A stretch of 64,000 nt of DNA from JBEDUK01 sp963781595. Lineage in GTDB: Bacteria > Actinomycetota > UBA4738. The notes under the pieces were generated by a model. It ran no database searches. It was not told the origin of the DNA and worked only from the letters and a program-made list of their open reading frames with translations. The DNA lies in contig CAWAGG010000006.1 of assembly GCA_963781595.1 (NCBI GenBank), forward strand, positions 1,798,001-1,862,000. The letters are read 5' to 3'. Every line of letters starts with the position of its first letter. Position 1 is the first letter of the stretch. The translations under genes and the position numbers were made by a program. This document shows, piece by piece, positions 43,054-52,522 of this stretch.

Positions 43054-46000
43054 TCACGCAGCATGAGCGATCTCGCGCACGGCTTCGAACTCGACCGGGG
43101 TGAGCTTGCCGAGCGCCCGCTGACGACGCCGGCGGTGGTAGGTCCGTTCGATCCAGATCACGATCGCCAGTCGCAGCTCCTCTCTCGTAGCCCAACGCCT
43201 GCGGTCCAGGACGTTGCGCTGCAGCAGCGCGAAGAAGGACTCCATCGCGGCGTTGTCGGCGCAGGCGCCGACCCGGCCCATCGATCCGACGAGGCCGTGT
43301 CGCCGGAGCGTGCGCACGTACTTCCCGGAGCGGAATTGACTCCCCCTGTCCGAGTGGACCACGGTGCCCGAAGGCCGGCGGAGCTCGATGGCGTTCCGCA
43401 GCGCCGCTACGGCAAGGGACGCCTTCATCCGGTGATCCATCGAGTAGCCGACGATCCTTCCCGAGCAGGCGTCTTTGATGCAGCACAGGTAGAGCTTGCC
43501 CTCGTCGGTGCGGTGCTCGGTGTAGGGGTCGGGCCGGGACGCGGTGCCGGGGTCTCCCCACGGTCCGTCTCCCCGGCCCGCCCTCCGAACCGGACGTGCA
43601 CGTCTCCGCGCATCCGGCTCTCCACGGGTTCATGCCGCTGGTGCGGGTGATCCTGGGGCGTACCCCGCCCATGGCGTGGGGATGCGAGCGCCCCGGTACC
43701 GGTAGCGCACGATCGCTACGCGCTGTGGCCGGAACATCTCGATGCCGCCGTCGCGAACCTGCCAACCGGGAAGGAAACGACGGTGGAGCGTTCCCCAGTT
43801 CAGCCCGACGTGGCGCTTGCGGAGCCATCCGACCACGCGCCACCAGCTGAAGTGGTCCACGTAGTTGAAGGTCCTCGACGACACCCCGTGACGGAAGTAG
43901 TTGCACCATCCCCTGAGCACCGGGTTGAGCCGGCGCAGCAGGTCGGCGAGGCTTCGATGCCTCCGGCGGCGGGTGATCGCGCGCACCGTGGCCATCAAGG
44001 CGGCGAGCGCCTCCTTCGACGGGTAGGTGTACACGGCCCGCTTCCCGGCCCGACCCCGCCAGCGCCGGCGCTGGATGCGCCAGCCGAGAAAGTCGAACCC
44101 CTCATCGATGTGGCAGACCCTCGTCTTTGTCTCCGACAGGCGCAGGCCCATCGGAGCGAGCACCGCGCCGACCTCCGCCCGCAACGCCTCCGCGTCCTCC
44201 CGGGTGCCGCCGACCATGACCACGAAGTCATCCGCGTAGCGGACGAGGCGGAAGGCCGGGACCCCGGACCGACGTCGTTTGGCGCGTGTCCACGCCGGGC
44301 CGAGCTCCTCCCACTTCCGGGTGAAGTGCTCGTCCAGCACGGACAGGGCGATGTTGGCCAGCAGCGGCGAGAGGATGCCGCCCTGGGGCGTGCCGGTGAT
44401 CGTCGCCCTGTCGGCTCCGTCCTCGGACAGGACGCCGGCCTTCAGGAACGCCTTCACCAGTCCCAGGATGCGCCGATCCCCGATCCGCCGACGGATGCGG
44501 CCTATGAGGGCCGCGTGGTCGATGGAGTCGAAGCACGCCTCGATGTCCCCCTCGAACACCCAACCGTAGTTCCGGTTGGGTGAGGCGAAGTGGTGGATCT
44601 CGGCGACGGCGTCCTGGGCCCGGCGCCTCGGGCGGAAGCCGTAGCTGCACGGCAGAAAGTCCGCCTCGAAGATCGGCTCGAGCACCAGCTTCAAGGAGGC
44701 TTGCACCACCCGGTCGGCGGCCGTGGCGATGCCCAGGCGACGAACCCTTCCCTTCGCCTTGGGGATCGTCGCCGTCCTCGACGGTGACGGGGTGAACCGT
44801 CGGGCCTTGAGATCGTCTCGCAGTCCGACGAGGAACTCCCCGGCGCCCGCCTCGATGGAGCGTGGTGTCACTCCATCGACACCGGCCGAGCGTGCCCCCT
44901 TGTTGCTCCGCACCCTGTCCCACGCCACGACGAGGAACGCCGGGTCATAGACGAGGTTGTGGAGATCATCGAAAGTGCGACCAGGATCGCTGGTCGCCCA
45001 CTGGTGCAGCTTCGCCTGCATCGCAAGTACCCGAGACTCGGCCTCGGCGAGGCCGGGCCACGATGCGCCGGTGTTCACCGACGACCTCCTTGCTCCGAGT
45101 CGACGCTGCGAACCCGCTGGGGCCCTTCGCCATGTGGACGGCTCTCCCGTCCTCGGACTACTACGACCCCTCCGCCCCATCCCGGCGGCATCGGCCAACG
45201 ACGGGCCTTCCCGCCGGCCGGCTGGCTGCTGGCCGGTGAGGGGACCGCCGGGATGGTTCCCACGTTCACCACGGACCGTTCGACGGGTGAGGTGCCCAGC
45301 TATGCCCCTGCGGCTTCGCCACGGTTACGCCGCAGACTTTCACCGTGGCCTCCCGACCGGCGACATTGAACCGGTCAAGGAGTTCCCCGTGACGAGCACG
45401 GGTGCGCACCGCAACCCAGCCCACATCCGTCAGGTTCGAGCTGGTGGTTCTTCTCTTGAGAGGCGTTCGGACGCTGGTTCCTCACGTACACCTTCCCGTC
45501 TCGCTTGCCGGACCCGACCCATCTGACGGTGCTGGACCGTCCCGGCGTTGTCGGGGCTGCTGTCCGCCTTCCCTCGCGTCTCCGAGGTCGGGCTGCCCTC
45601 AGCTTCACGACACTGCTGCGACAGTCTCGCGGAGGGGTCCTCTCACCCCCTCTCGGTCAATGGCGCCTCGTGGCGCTCGATGTCGGTGAGCCACAGGACG
45701 TTCGGCGCCTCCGCCCTGAACTCCCGATGCACCAGGTCCTCGTGCACGGCCTCTCCCGGCCTGGGGCGAGATCCCTTCTTGCGGGAAAGGATCGAGAAGA
45801 TGCCGTTGGCGCTGCACAGACGCTGCACCCGGTTCTCGCTGGCGGTGATCCCGTGCTCGGCCGTCAGCTCGTCGGCGATGAAGCGGTACCCGAAGGTGGG
45901 ATCGTCGGCGTGGACGGCCCTGGCGGCGTCGACCAGGTGCGCGTCGGACCAGTCCCGGTCGCAGATCGGGGACGCCTTCCATCTGTAGAAGCCCTGGGGT

Positions 46001-46077
46001 GAGAACCCGAGCACCCGACAGGTCACCGTCACGGGGATCCCGTCGGCGGCAAGGTCGCGGACCAGCGGGTAGATCAT
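43054..46077 (-). CDS. IS3-family transposase OrfB, split by a group II intron (exons 46077-45679 and 43521-43054)
   Basis: The first exon starts at ATG 46077 (overlapping the orfA stop) and ends at ATC 45679 after ...NVLWLTDI. The second begins at 43521 with TEHRTDEGKLYL. Joined, they read LWLTDI-TEHRTDEGK, the canonical IS3 sequence, giving 288 residues. The catalytic triad is intact: Asp in LWLTDI, Asp in VVHSDRGSQ, and Glu in MESFF exactly 35 residues later (DD35E). Unspliced, the reading frame stops shortly after LTDIERHEAPL. Confidence 0.88.
43522..45678 (-). mobile_element. Group II intron (2157 nt)
   Basis: Boundaries are set by restoring the transposase frame. The intron runs from 45678 (GAGCGCC, near the GUGYG consensus) to 43522 (ends CTAC). 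Domain V is clear at 43620-43587 on the minus strand (GAGCCGGATGCGCGGA, then CACGTCCGGTTC, with the AGC triad). The internal reverse transcriptase gene is at 43630-45078. A 5-base similarity at the two junctions leaves the exact cut uncertain by a few bases (the alternative is DIEHRT instead of DITEHRT). Confidence 0.85.
43630..45078 (-). CDS. Group II intron reverse transcriptase/maturase
   Basis: 482 residues from GTG 45078 (AAGGAGGT 5 nt upstream); the frame is open further upstream but that part is intron RNA. The RT domain (about 60-330) has SAGVDGVTPRSIE, GIATAADRVVQASLKLVLEP, GDIEACFDSID, TGTPQGGILSPLLAN and the catalytic YADDFV. A maturase X domain follows (VLRGWCNYFRHG). No HNH endonuclease domain is present at the C-terminus. 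The RNA and protein together would drive splicing and mobility. Confidence 0.92.
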   Translation of the reverse strand: MNTGASWPGLAEAESRVLAMQAKLHQWATSDPGRTFDDLHNLVYDPAFLVVAWDRVRSNKGARSAGVDGVTPRSIEAGAGEFLVGLRDDLKARRFTPSPSRTATIPKAKGRVRRLGIATAADRVVQASLKLVLEPIFEADFLPCSYGFRPRRRAQDAVAEIHHFASPNRNYGWVFEGDIEACFDSIDHAALIGRIRRRIGDRRILGLVKAFLKAGVLSEDGADRATITGTPQGGILSPLLANIALSVLDEHFTRKWEELGPAWTRAKRRRSGVPAFRLVRYADDFVVMVGGTREDAEALRAEVGAVLAPMGLRLSETKTRVCHIDEGFDFLGWRIQRRRWRGRAGKRAVYTYPSKEALAALMATVRAITRRRRHRSLADLLRRLNPVLRGWCNYFRHGVSSRTFNYVDHFSWWRVVGWLRKRHVGLNWGTLHRRFLPGWQVRDGGIEMFRPQRVAIVRYRYRGARIPTPWAGYAPGSPAPAA

Positions 46078-46358
46078 TTTGGGTTGAGCCCCTGACCCAG
46101 GTAGACCGCCGCTCTGCGGAGGACCTCGTTCTCCTGCTCGAGCAGGCGGTTGCGCTTGCGTAGCTCCCGGATCTCGGCCTCCTCGGCGAGGGTCAGGCCT
46201 TCCCGCGCGCCGTCTTCGATCTCGGCCCGGCGGACCCAGCGCTGCAGGCACGTCTCGGAGACCCCGAAGTCCCTCGCGACCTGGCGCATCGAGGCCTCTT
46301 TGCGACGGGCCACGGCGACGACGTCACGGCGGAACTCCAACGGGTACGGCTTGGGCAT
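46074..46358 (-). CDS. IS3-family OrfA (HTH protein)
   Basis: 94 residues from ATG 46358 (GGAAGGAGG upstream). Helix-turn-helix (VARDFGVSETCLQRWVRRAE) followed by a leucine-zipper-like helix (ELRKRNRLLEQENEVLRRAA). Its TGA overlaps the ATG of orfB (ATGA), allowing coupled or frameshifted expression. Confidence 0.88.
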   Translation of the reverse strand: MPKPYPLEFRRDVVAVARRKEASMRQVARDFGVSETCLQRWVRRAEIEDGAREGLTLAEEAEIRELRKRNRLLEQENEVLRRAAVYLGQGLNPK

Positions 46359-46993
46359 GTGCTGCCTCCTTCCCGTGAGGGTCATCCCTCACAGATCAGG
46401 AGTCAACCAAACCTGGGGCAGACCCGTCCGTGGCGACGTGGCACCCGGACGAGGCCACCGTCAAGGACGCATCGATCTACGCCACACCACCGTTCGACCG
46501 GCTCGCACCGGTGACAGCCGCCTATGCGACGGCCCCCGTGCTCGAGGGCTTCAACTGGCGGGAGATCCTCACCGAAGTCGCATCCGGGCGCTGGTACCTG
46601 GTGGTCTTCCGGTCGTTCCGAACCGAAGACCCCAACGAGCAGGTCCTCACCGCCCACGACGACATCGCGTTCGCCGACGCGCTCGCCGGCGGCGGACTCC
46701 TGCGCTACTACCGGGGCGAGATGGACGCGGGGCGGAACTGCCTCTCGCTCTGCGTCTGGCAGACGCGACGGCAGGCGCAAGATGCCACCCTTCGCGCTGA
46801 CCACCGATCGGCGGCCAGTCTCACGCGCCGCTTCTACGTCTGGTACGACGTCGAGCGGTACGTGATGACGAAGCGCAAGGGCTCGCCCGACCCCGCGCTC
46901 CGAAGCGTCGGTGAGTACCGCCACCAGCCGTCCGGACAGGAGATCGCTGAGCAGCAGGTGCGTCGGTCCCGAACCCCGGGGCTGGAACCGTAA

Positions 46994-47305
46994 CGGCGAT
47001 GAGCGTGCCGGCGGTGATCATCGAGCGCGCCTCCGAGCCTGACGGGGATCGCATCGGATCCGACAGCGCCGACGGCAGGCGCAGGACGGCACGCAGCCTC
47101 TCATACCGGGGTTGATCCCGATCCTGGGCGCCCGCTCTGGCTGAGGAGTGGTTCCGCGAGTCGCGCCCACGGATGTGGACCACCGGCAACCGTCGCGACC
47201 GGTGCCGACGCCTGGGATCGGCGACCGGCGTTGCCCGGCGCCGCGGCGGGTACCATCGGGGTGCCGCGGCATCGCGGTTGCCTGGAGACAAGGACCATCG
47301 CCCGC
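46994..47305. other. Intergenic, no gene seen
   Basis: 312 bp. A 26-nt block, 46995-47020 (GGCGATGAGCGTGCCGGCGG and on to TGATCA), is repeated with one change at 41671-41696. Nothing else recognised. Confidence 0.4.
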
Positions 47306-47617
47306 ATGGCCGAACCGATGTCCCCGGAGGACTTCCAGGCGAGGTACGCCATCGCGTACCTCGTCACGGGCTCGGGCCCGATCAGGACCACGCACCTGCC
47401 GTGTCCGTTCTGCGCGGCCGCGGACTGGATGGTCTACTCGGAGGCCGAGACGAAGAGCGCCATGACCCGCGATCACGCCTGCCAGGCGTGCGGTCGGAGC
47501 GCCCGGTACGAGATCGGGCTCGACGACGACGGCGTCACCGCGGAGCTCGTCCAGACCGCCGGTCCCGATGCGCCCGGTTGGATGATCCCGCCGAGGCGGA
47601 TCGATCGAGGAGCCTAG
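47306..47617 (+). CDS. Small zinc-finger-like hypothetical protein
   Basis: 103 residues from ATG 47306. Two Cys pairs, CPFC and CQAC, separated by about 36 residues, could bind one zinc. The region RFARYAIAYLVTGSGPIRTT-like precedes them. No family recognised; a role in nucleic-acid or protein binding is possible. Confidence 0.6.
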   Translation: MAEPMSPEDFQARYAIAYLVTGSGPIRTTHLPCPFCAAADWMVYSEAETKSAMTRDHACQACGRSARYEIGLDDDGVTAELVQTAGPDAPGWMIPPRRIDRGA

Positions 47618-47734
47618 ACCGTGACGGAGGACCCGCCCTACAGGACGACCGGGTCCCGCGCGGCGTCGCATGCGATGCCCGCGTGATCGCGGACGAAACG
47701 CCGGATCGATACGGCGCCGATCGCTCGGCGAGTG

Positions 47735-49065
47735 CTAGGGCGTGACGTCGACCGCCGCCCACACCGCGTTGAGCGTCTCGTATTCGACGCTGTTCTTGCC
47801 GTACAGATCCTTCGCGGCGTGGAGCATGCCGACCCGAGCGTCGTGGTAGTCCGTGTTCGACGTCCACTCCTGCGTGAGCGCTCTGTACCAGATCGCGGCG
47901 GCCTTGTCGTGGCCGATGCCCGTGATCGCGCTGCCGTTGCAGGTCGGGCTGTCGTAGGCGAGGCCGTTGATCGTCTTCGGGCCCGAGCCCTCGCTCAACA
48001 GGTAGAACGCGTGGTTCCCGACCCCCGAGGAGTAGTGCACGTTGAGGTTGCCGACCCCATCGTACCAGCACTCCGCGCTGTGGCCGTCCAGCGACGGATC
48101 GTCCATGCGGCGGAGGTAGTTCGTCTCCGGGTCGTCGTCCCGGAAGATCTCCTCGGCGATCATGTAGTCGGGCACGTCGTGCTCGTTGTTCGCGTACCAC
48201 TCCACCATCGTGCCCATGACGTCCGACGTGGACTCGTTCAGACGACCGGATTCGCCCGCGTAGACCAGCCCGGCCGTCCGGCTGGTGACGCCGTGGGTCA
48301 TCTCGTGACCACCGACGTCGAGCGAGTCGAGCGGGCTGATCCCGCTGCTCTGGCTGCCGTCACCGAACTCCATGCAGAGATCTGCTGCTTGCCCCGCTTG
48401 TTGTCGTGAAGCGTGTACGTGCTGCCCTTCTTCAGGTCGTTCACGCCCACGGTGCCGGAGTACTCCGTCTTGCCCTTCCCGACGTCCTTGGCCGTGTCGA
48501 CGGTCGACCATCGCGCCAAGGTGCGCCCGGTCGTCGCGGACACGTAAGTGACCGTCGCGTTCACGGCCGACCTGCCCTGCGTATCGACCTGCCAGGCGAG
48601 CGGCGAGGCGAGCCGGCCACCGAACACGACGAGCGTCGATGCCGTCGAGGTGACCGCGTAGTGCAGCGCCCCGCGGGCCGTCGCGCCGGCCGCCGACGCG
48701 GAGACCTGCGGCGTCAGGCTCCTCGGCAGGCCGCCGATCCGCATGCCGTTGCCGTAACGGAACGCGCCGGACGGCGTGACGTGCACGATGAAGTCGCCGC
48801 CGACCACCTTCAGACCGCGGTACGTCCGGTCGAAGCGGATCGCCGAGCCCGTTCGGTCGTGGAAGACCCCGCGAGCGATGAGCGCCTGACCCGGCCCGAA
48901 GCCGAAGCGGTCCGCATGGCGAACCACCTGGGCCTGCGCCTTCGCAACGGCAACACCGTTCGGCGTGGCCTTCGAACTGCCCTGAGCGGCGGTCGCGCCC
49001 GCGAGGGCGAGGACGGTTGCCAGGACGGCAGCGCCGAGCGCAGCCGGACGACGGGATCGATCCAT
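47735..49065 (-). pseudogene. M4 (thermolysin-family) metalloprotease with internal deletion/frameshift
   Basis: The 5' part (48300-49065) encodes a signal peptide (ALGAAVLATVLALAGATAAQ) and an FTP/PepSY-type propeptide up to TYTLHDNKRGKQQ. Near 48370 the frame changes and the text jumps to MEFGDGSQSSGISPLDSLDV, so about 90-100 residues of the N-terminal catalytic subdomain are missing. The C-terminal catalytic part is intact: HEMTH zinc motif, NESTSD third ligand, and the late His in NLNVHYSSGVGNHAFYLL. It ends at 47735. Probably inactive, unless the gap is an assembly collapse. Confidence 0.82.
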
Positions 49066-49306
49066 ACGGTCCCCTCCGCCTCAGGTGAACCGGCGCAGCG
49101 CGGCGCACACGTCAACGACCTCACCCAGGGCGCGGGCGAGCGTGGCCAGACATCAGGGGACATTCCGAGGACGCGGCAAGCCGCCGCGTTCACCATCCAA
49201 CGGCCTCGAGCCGAGCGCCAGGACGGCCGTTACGTCTAGAGTCGAGGACCGTGACCCACGGGCGTTCGCATCGCCGGCCACGACATCTCCGCGGCGCGAA
49301 ACCGCT

Positions 49307-50407
49307 GTGACCGTGCGCCGACTCACCCGCGAGGAGGCTCGCCGGATCGCCGTTCGCGCGCAGCTGCTCGACGCGAACAGACCGCGAGATCTGCTGACCA
49401 TGGCCGAGCGCCTGACCTACCTGCAGCTCGACCCGACGGCCATCGTCGCGCCGAGCGCCGACCACATCGCGTGGGCGAGGATCGGGACCGACTACCGGCC
49501 GGCCCAGCTGCAGCGGGCGCTCGAACGCGACCGAACGATGTTCGAGCACCGCTCCCAGGACGTCTCGACCGTGCCGTACATCGCGATGGTGCGCCCGATG
49601 TCGAACCTGGGGCTGTTCCTCGCCGAGATGGAGGCCCTGCGCTCCATGCCCGGGCAGGTGCTGGACTGGCTCACGGCGAACGCCGGCTTCCGCACGCGGG
49701 TGCTCGATCAGCTGCGCGACTCCGGCCCGCTCTCGTCGCGCGACATCCCCGACACCGCCGAGGTGCCCTGGGTCTCGTCGGGCTGGACCCACGAGCGCAA
49801 CGTCACCCAGCTGCTCGAGTTCCTCGCCTCACGCGCGGTCGTTGCCGTCGCGGGCCGCGTCGGCAAGCAGCGCCTGTGGGACCTCGCCGAGCGTGTGTAC
49901 CCGGCCGACGTCGAAGCGGTCCCGGTCGAGCAGGCACAGCGGATCCGCGACGAGCGGCGCCTGCGCGCATCCGGCATCCTCCGTCCGAAGATGGTCGGCG
50001 AAGCCGGGATCCCGGTCGAGGTCGAGGGCACCGCCGGGACGTGGCGGCTCGACCCCGAGGCGACCGCCGAGGGCTTCGAGGGCCGCGCCGCCGTGCTGTC
50101 GCCGTTCGACCGGCTCGTCCACGATCACAACCACGTCCGCGCGGTGGAGCTGTTCGACTTCGAGTATGCGATCGAGCTGTACAAGCCGAAGTCGAAGCGC
50201 CTCTGGGGGGACTTCGGGCTGCCCATCCTCCACGGCGACCGGATGGTCGGCAAGGTCGACGTCGCCATCGACCGCGACGCGTCGCGGCTGGACGTGCGTG
50301 GCCTGTACCAGGACGTCCGCTTCACGCGCGCGATCAGCGCCGCCGTCGACGCCGAACTCGACGCGCTGGCGGCCTGGCTCGGACTGGACGGGGTTCGGTT
50401 CGGGTGA
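49307..50407 (+). CDS. YcaQ-like winged-helix protein (HTH_42 family)
   Basis: 366 residues from GTG 49307 (alternative GTG 49313). LTREEARRIAVRAQLLD, then LQLDPTAIVAPSADHIAWAR, and the C-terminal LSPFDRLVHDHNHVRAVELFDFEYAIEL are typical of the YcaQ/HTH_42 family. E. coli YcaQ is a DNA glycosylase for interstrand crosslinks; actinobacterial members may act on natural-product DNA adducts. Confidence 0.85.
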   Translation: MTVRRLTREEARRIAVRAQLLDANRPRDLLTMAERLTYLQLDPTAIVAPSADHIAWARIGTDYRPAQLQRALERDRTMFEHRSQDVSTVPYIAMVRPMSNLGLFLAEMEALRSMPGQVLDWLTANAGFRTRVLDQLRDSGPLSSRDIPDTAEVPWVSSGWTHERNVTQLLEFLASRAVVAVAGRVGKQRLWDLAERVYPADVEAVPVEQAQRIRDERRLRASGILRPKMVGEAGIPVEVEGTAGTWRLDPEATAEGFEGRAAVLSPFDRLVHDHNHVRAVELFDFEYAIELYKPKSKRLWGDFGLPILHGDRMVGKVDVAIDRDASRLDVRGLYQDVRFTRAISAAVDAELDALAAWLGLDGVRFG

Positions 50408-50480
50408 CACCGGGGTGGGGAGCTGGCGGACCCGCCTACCGACCGCGCGATGGGTGAGTTCGACGGGAGGAGGACCTGAG

Positions 50481-51332
50481 ATGAGCACCACGCAACCGGA
50501 ACCGGATACGAGGACGATGAACGTCCCCGGGGCGACGCTCTACGTGGAGGTTCGCGGCGCGGGGCCGGCCCTGCTCTGCATCACGGGCGGACCGACCGAC
50601 GCGGGCATGTTCTCCGACCTCGCTGGGCGCCTCGCCGACCGGTACACGGTCGTCACGTACGATCAGCGAGGCCACTCACGGAGCACGCTCGACGGCGAGC
50701 CCCAGGACATCCCGGTCGCTCTGCACGCCGCCGATGCCGCCGCGATCCTCGCCGGCATCGGCGACGGCCCGGCGTTCGTCTACGGCAGCAGCGGCGGCGG
50801 CACGATCGGCCTGGATCTGGTGGCCCGCCACAGCGACCTGGTTCGCACGTTCGTCGCCCACGAGGCGCCGGTCATGGAGCTGCTGCCCGATGCGGAGCGC
50901 TGGCATGCTGCGTTCGAGGACGTGTACGAGACCTACCGGGCGGAGGGCACCTTCCCGGCGATGGGGAAGTTCGGCGCGATGGTCGAAGAGGGCGGACCGA
51001 GGTACAGCGAGGAGATGCAGGAGACGCCGCCGACCCCGGAGAGCCAGGAGATGATGGGCCGCATGATGGGGAACTTCGACCTGTTCCTCGCGCACGAGAT
51101 CCGGCAGATCGGATGGTACGTGCCCGACCTCGACGCGCTCCGTGCCGCGCCGACGCGCATCGTCTCGGCGGCGGGTGAGACCTCGGGCGAGCAGGGGGCG
51201 CGCCGGGCGGCGATCGCGCTCGCCGAGCGGCTCGGCATCGACGTGACGTACCTCCCCGGCGGTCATGGCGGTTGGGGTTCGGACCCCCAGGTCTTCGCCG
51301 ACCGGCTCGACCAGGTCCTCCAGGGACGCTGA
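50481..51332 (+). CDS. Alpha/beta hydrolase
   Basis: 283 residues from ATG 50481 (GGGAGGAGG upstream). The nucleophile is Ser in FVYGSSGGGTIG, and TYDQRGHSRS and YLPGGHGGW (catalytic His) are seen. GPALLCITGGPTDAG holds the oxyanion hole. Substrate unknown. Confidence 0.85.
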   Translation: MSTTQPEPDTRTMNVPGATLYVEVRGAGPALLCITGGPTDAGMFSDLAGRLADRYTVVTYDQRGHSRSTLDGEPQDIPVALHAADAAAILAGIGDGPAFVYGSSGGGTIGLDLVARHSDLVRTFVAHEAPVMELLPDAERWHAAFEDVYETYRAEGTFPAMGKFGAMVEEGGPRYSEEMQETPPTPESQEMMGRMMGNFDLFLAHEIRQIGWYVPDLDALRAAPTRIVSAAGETSGEQGARRAAIALAERLGIDVTYLPGGHGGWGSDPQVFADRLDQVLQGR

Positions 51333-51445
51333 CCTCGTCCCCTCCGAGGTCCGGCTCGATCCGCATGGCGACCCGAGACCGCCGCCGCGATCGAGCGGCG
51401 CCCGTGTTGACGCCCACGAGCTCCGCCACGGAGACTGCGGACATC

Positions 51446-51769
51446 GTGAGCGACCCGCCGCTCCACTACACCACCGTCGAGGTCGACATCTTCCTGGCGA
51501 ACCCGATCCCGCGGGAGGCCCTCGAGCGGTTCAACCGCATCATGCAGTCGGTCGAACAGCACGGGCTGCGCGCCGAGGCCCGGCCGGACTGGAACGGCAC
51601 GATCGTGGTCGGCCAGGCGCGGGGGCTGACCGTGATCGACGCGGCCGAGCTGGTCCTCCGAGCCTGCCGCGAAGCAGGGATCGCCGCCGGGATCCGTCCG
51701 CACGCCGACGCGATGGACCGGATCATGATCCGTCGAGCCGATCAGAGCGAACCGCCCCGTTCCCCCTGA
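51446..51769 (+). CDS. Hypothetical protein
   Basis: 107 residues from GTG 51446 (weak GGAG upstream; the frame is open to ATG 51365). Its N-terminal half (VEVDIFLANPIPREALERFN) and its ending in RIMIRRADQ suggest a small alpha/beta domain. No family recognised. Confidence 0.5.
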   Translation: MSDPPLHYTTVEVDIFLANPIPREALERFNRIMQSVEQHGLRAEARPDWNGTIVVGQARGLTVIDAAELVLRACREAGIAAGIRPHADAMDRIMIRRADQSEPPRSP

Positions 51770-51819
51770 GCGTCAGCGGCACCGCGAGCTGGACCCTGCT
51801 GGGGCCGTGTCCCCGATGG

Positions 51820-52497
51820 TCAATGGTTCAGCAGGCCTGCGACCACGTTGATCGTGGTCGCGATGATGGCGATGCCGAAGAGGTACGACAGCAGCGCATG
51901 CCGCAGGGCGGTCCGCCGGATCGGTCGAGAGACGAGATCGGTGTCCGAGACCTGGTACGTCATCCCGATCGTGAACGCGACGTAGGCGAAGTCTCCGTAG
52001 TCCGGCGGCGCCCGATCGCCGTGGAAGTCGATGCCGTCGCCGGTCGCGTAGTACAGGTCCGCGTACCGCAGGGTGAACACGACGTTCACCGAGAGCCAGG
52101 AGAGCGCCACCGTCAGCACCGCGACACAGGTGATCATCGCCTGCGCGAGCCCGACCACGTTCGAGGCCTTCACGAGCGAGAGGCCGACCCCCAACAGGCT
52201 CGTCACACTGGCCGCGACGAGCACGAGGTCCGCGACCGCTCGGGAGGGGTCGTCGGCCTTGGCGCGTCTCGCGGTCGCCAGGCTGTCCGAGCCGTGGACC
52301 GCGAACCAGAACCACCCCAGGAACGACGCCGCGACGACGTCCCACCCGAGGATCGGCGCGACCTCCCACGGGACGAAGAACGCCGCGACGCCCGAGGCGA
52401 GGATGCCCGCGGCGGCAGCTATCGCCACCCGCGTGCGGGCGGAGACGAAGCGCTCCCCGCCCGGCTCCGCTGGTCCGGCAGAGGCGGCGTCGGTCAC
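51820..52497 (-). CDS. DUF1345 membrane protein
   Basis: 225 residues with about five hydrophobic helices (GILASGVAAFFVPWEVAPIL, LVLVAASVTSLLGVGLSLVK, TVALSWLSVNVVFTLRYADL). The ADLYYATGDGIDFHG block followed by FAYVAFTIGMTYQVSD is the DUF1345 signature. Function unknown. Confidence 0.85.
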   Translation of the reverse strand: MTDAASAGPAEPGGERFVSARTRVAIAAAAGILASGVAAFFVPWEVAPILGWDVVAASFLGWFWFAVHGSDSLATARRAKADDPSRAVADLVLVAASVTSLLGVGLSLVKASNVVGLAQAMITCVAVLTVALSWLSVNVVFTLRYADLYYATGDGIDFHGDRAPPDYGDFAYVAFTIGMTYQVSDTDLVSRPIRRTALRHALLSYLFGIAIIATTINVVAGLLNH

Positions 52498-52522
52498 GTC
52501 GCCCGCTCGCGCCCGGGGGGGT

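Larger units (their letters stand above)
43012..46425 (-). mobile_element. IS3-family insertion sequence containing a group II intron
   Basis: Ends are imperfect inverted repeats of 26 bp: 43012-43037 (GGGTCTGCCC...TTGACTC) and 46400-46425 (GAGTCAACC...GGGCAGACCC). Both sides carry the 3-bp target duplication GTC (43009-43011 and 46426-46428). The genes orfA and orfB read leftward. Without the intron the element would be about 1.26 kb, the normal IS3 size. Confidence 0.9.
42914..46993 (+). pseudogene. Hypothetical gene interrupted by an IS3 element (42914-43011 plus 46429-46993)
   Basis: An ATG at 42914 (GGAGG upstream) begins MRIERLRTDDENGRPPNGSG and is cut at 43011. Joining 43011 directly to 46429, after removing the IS and one GTC target copy, restores the frame exactly (LRTPS-VATWHPDEATVKDA) and runs to 46993, giving about 220 residues. 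The restored protein has YLVVFRSFR and RFYVWYDVERYVM blocks but no recognised family. The interruption is by insertion, so the gene was intact before. Confidence 0.82.

Noticed and set aside
45300..45660. Small genes between the maturase and the IS3 orfB start
   Set aside because: The stretch is group II intron RNA (domain I side), and the frames have no protein-like features.
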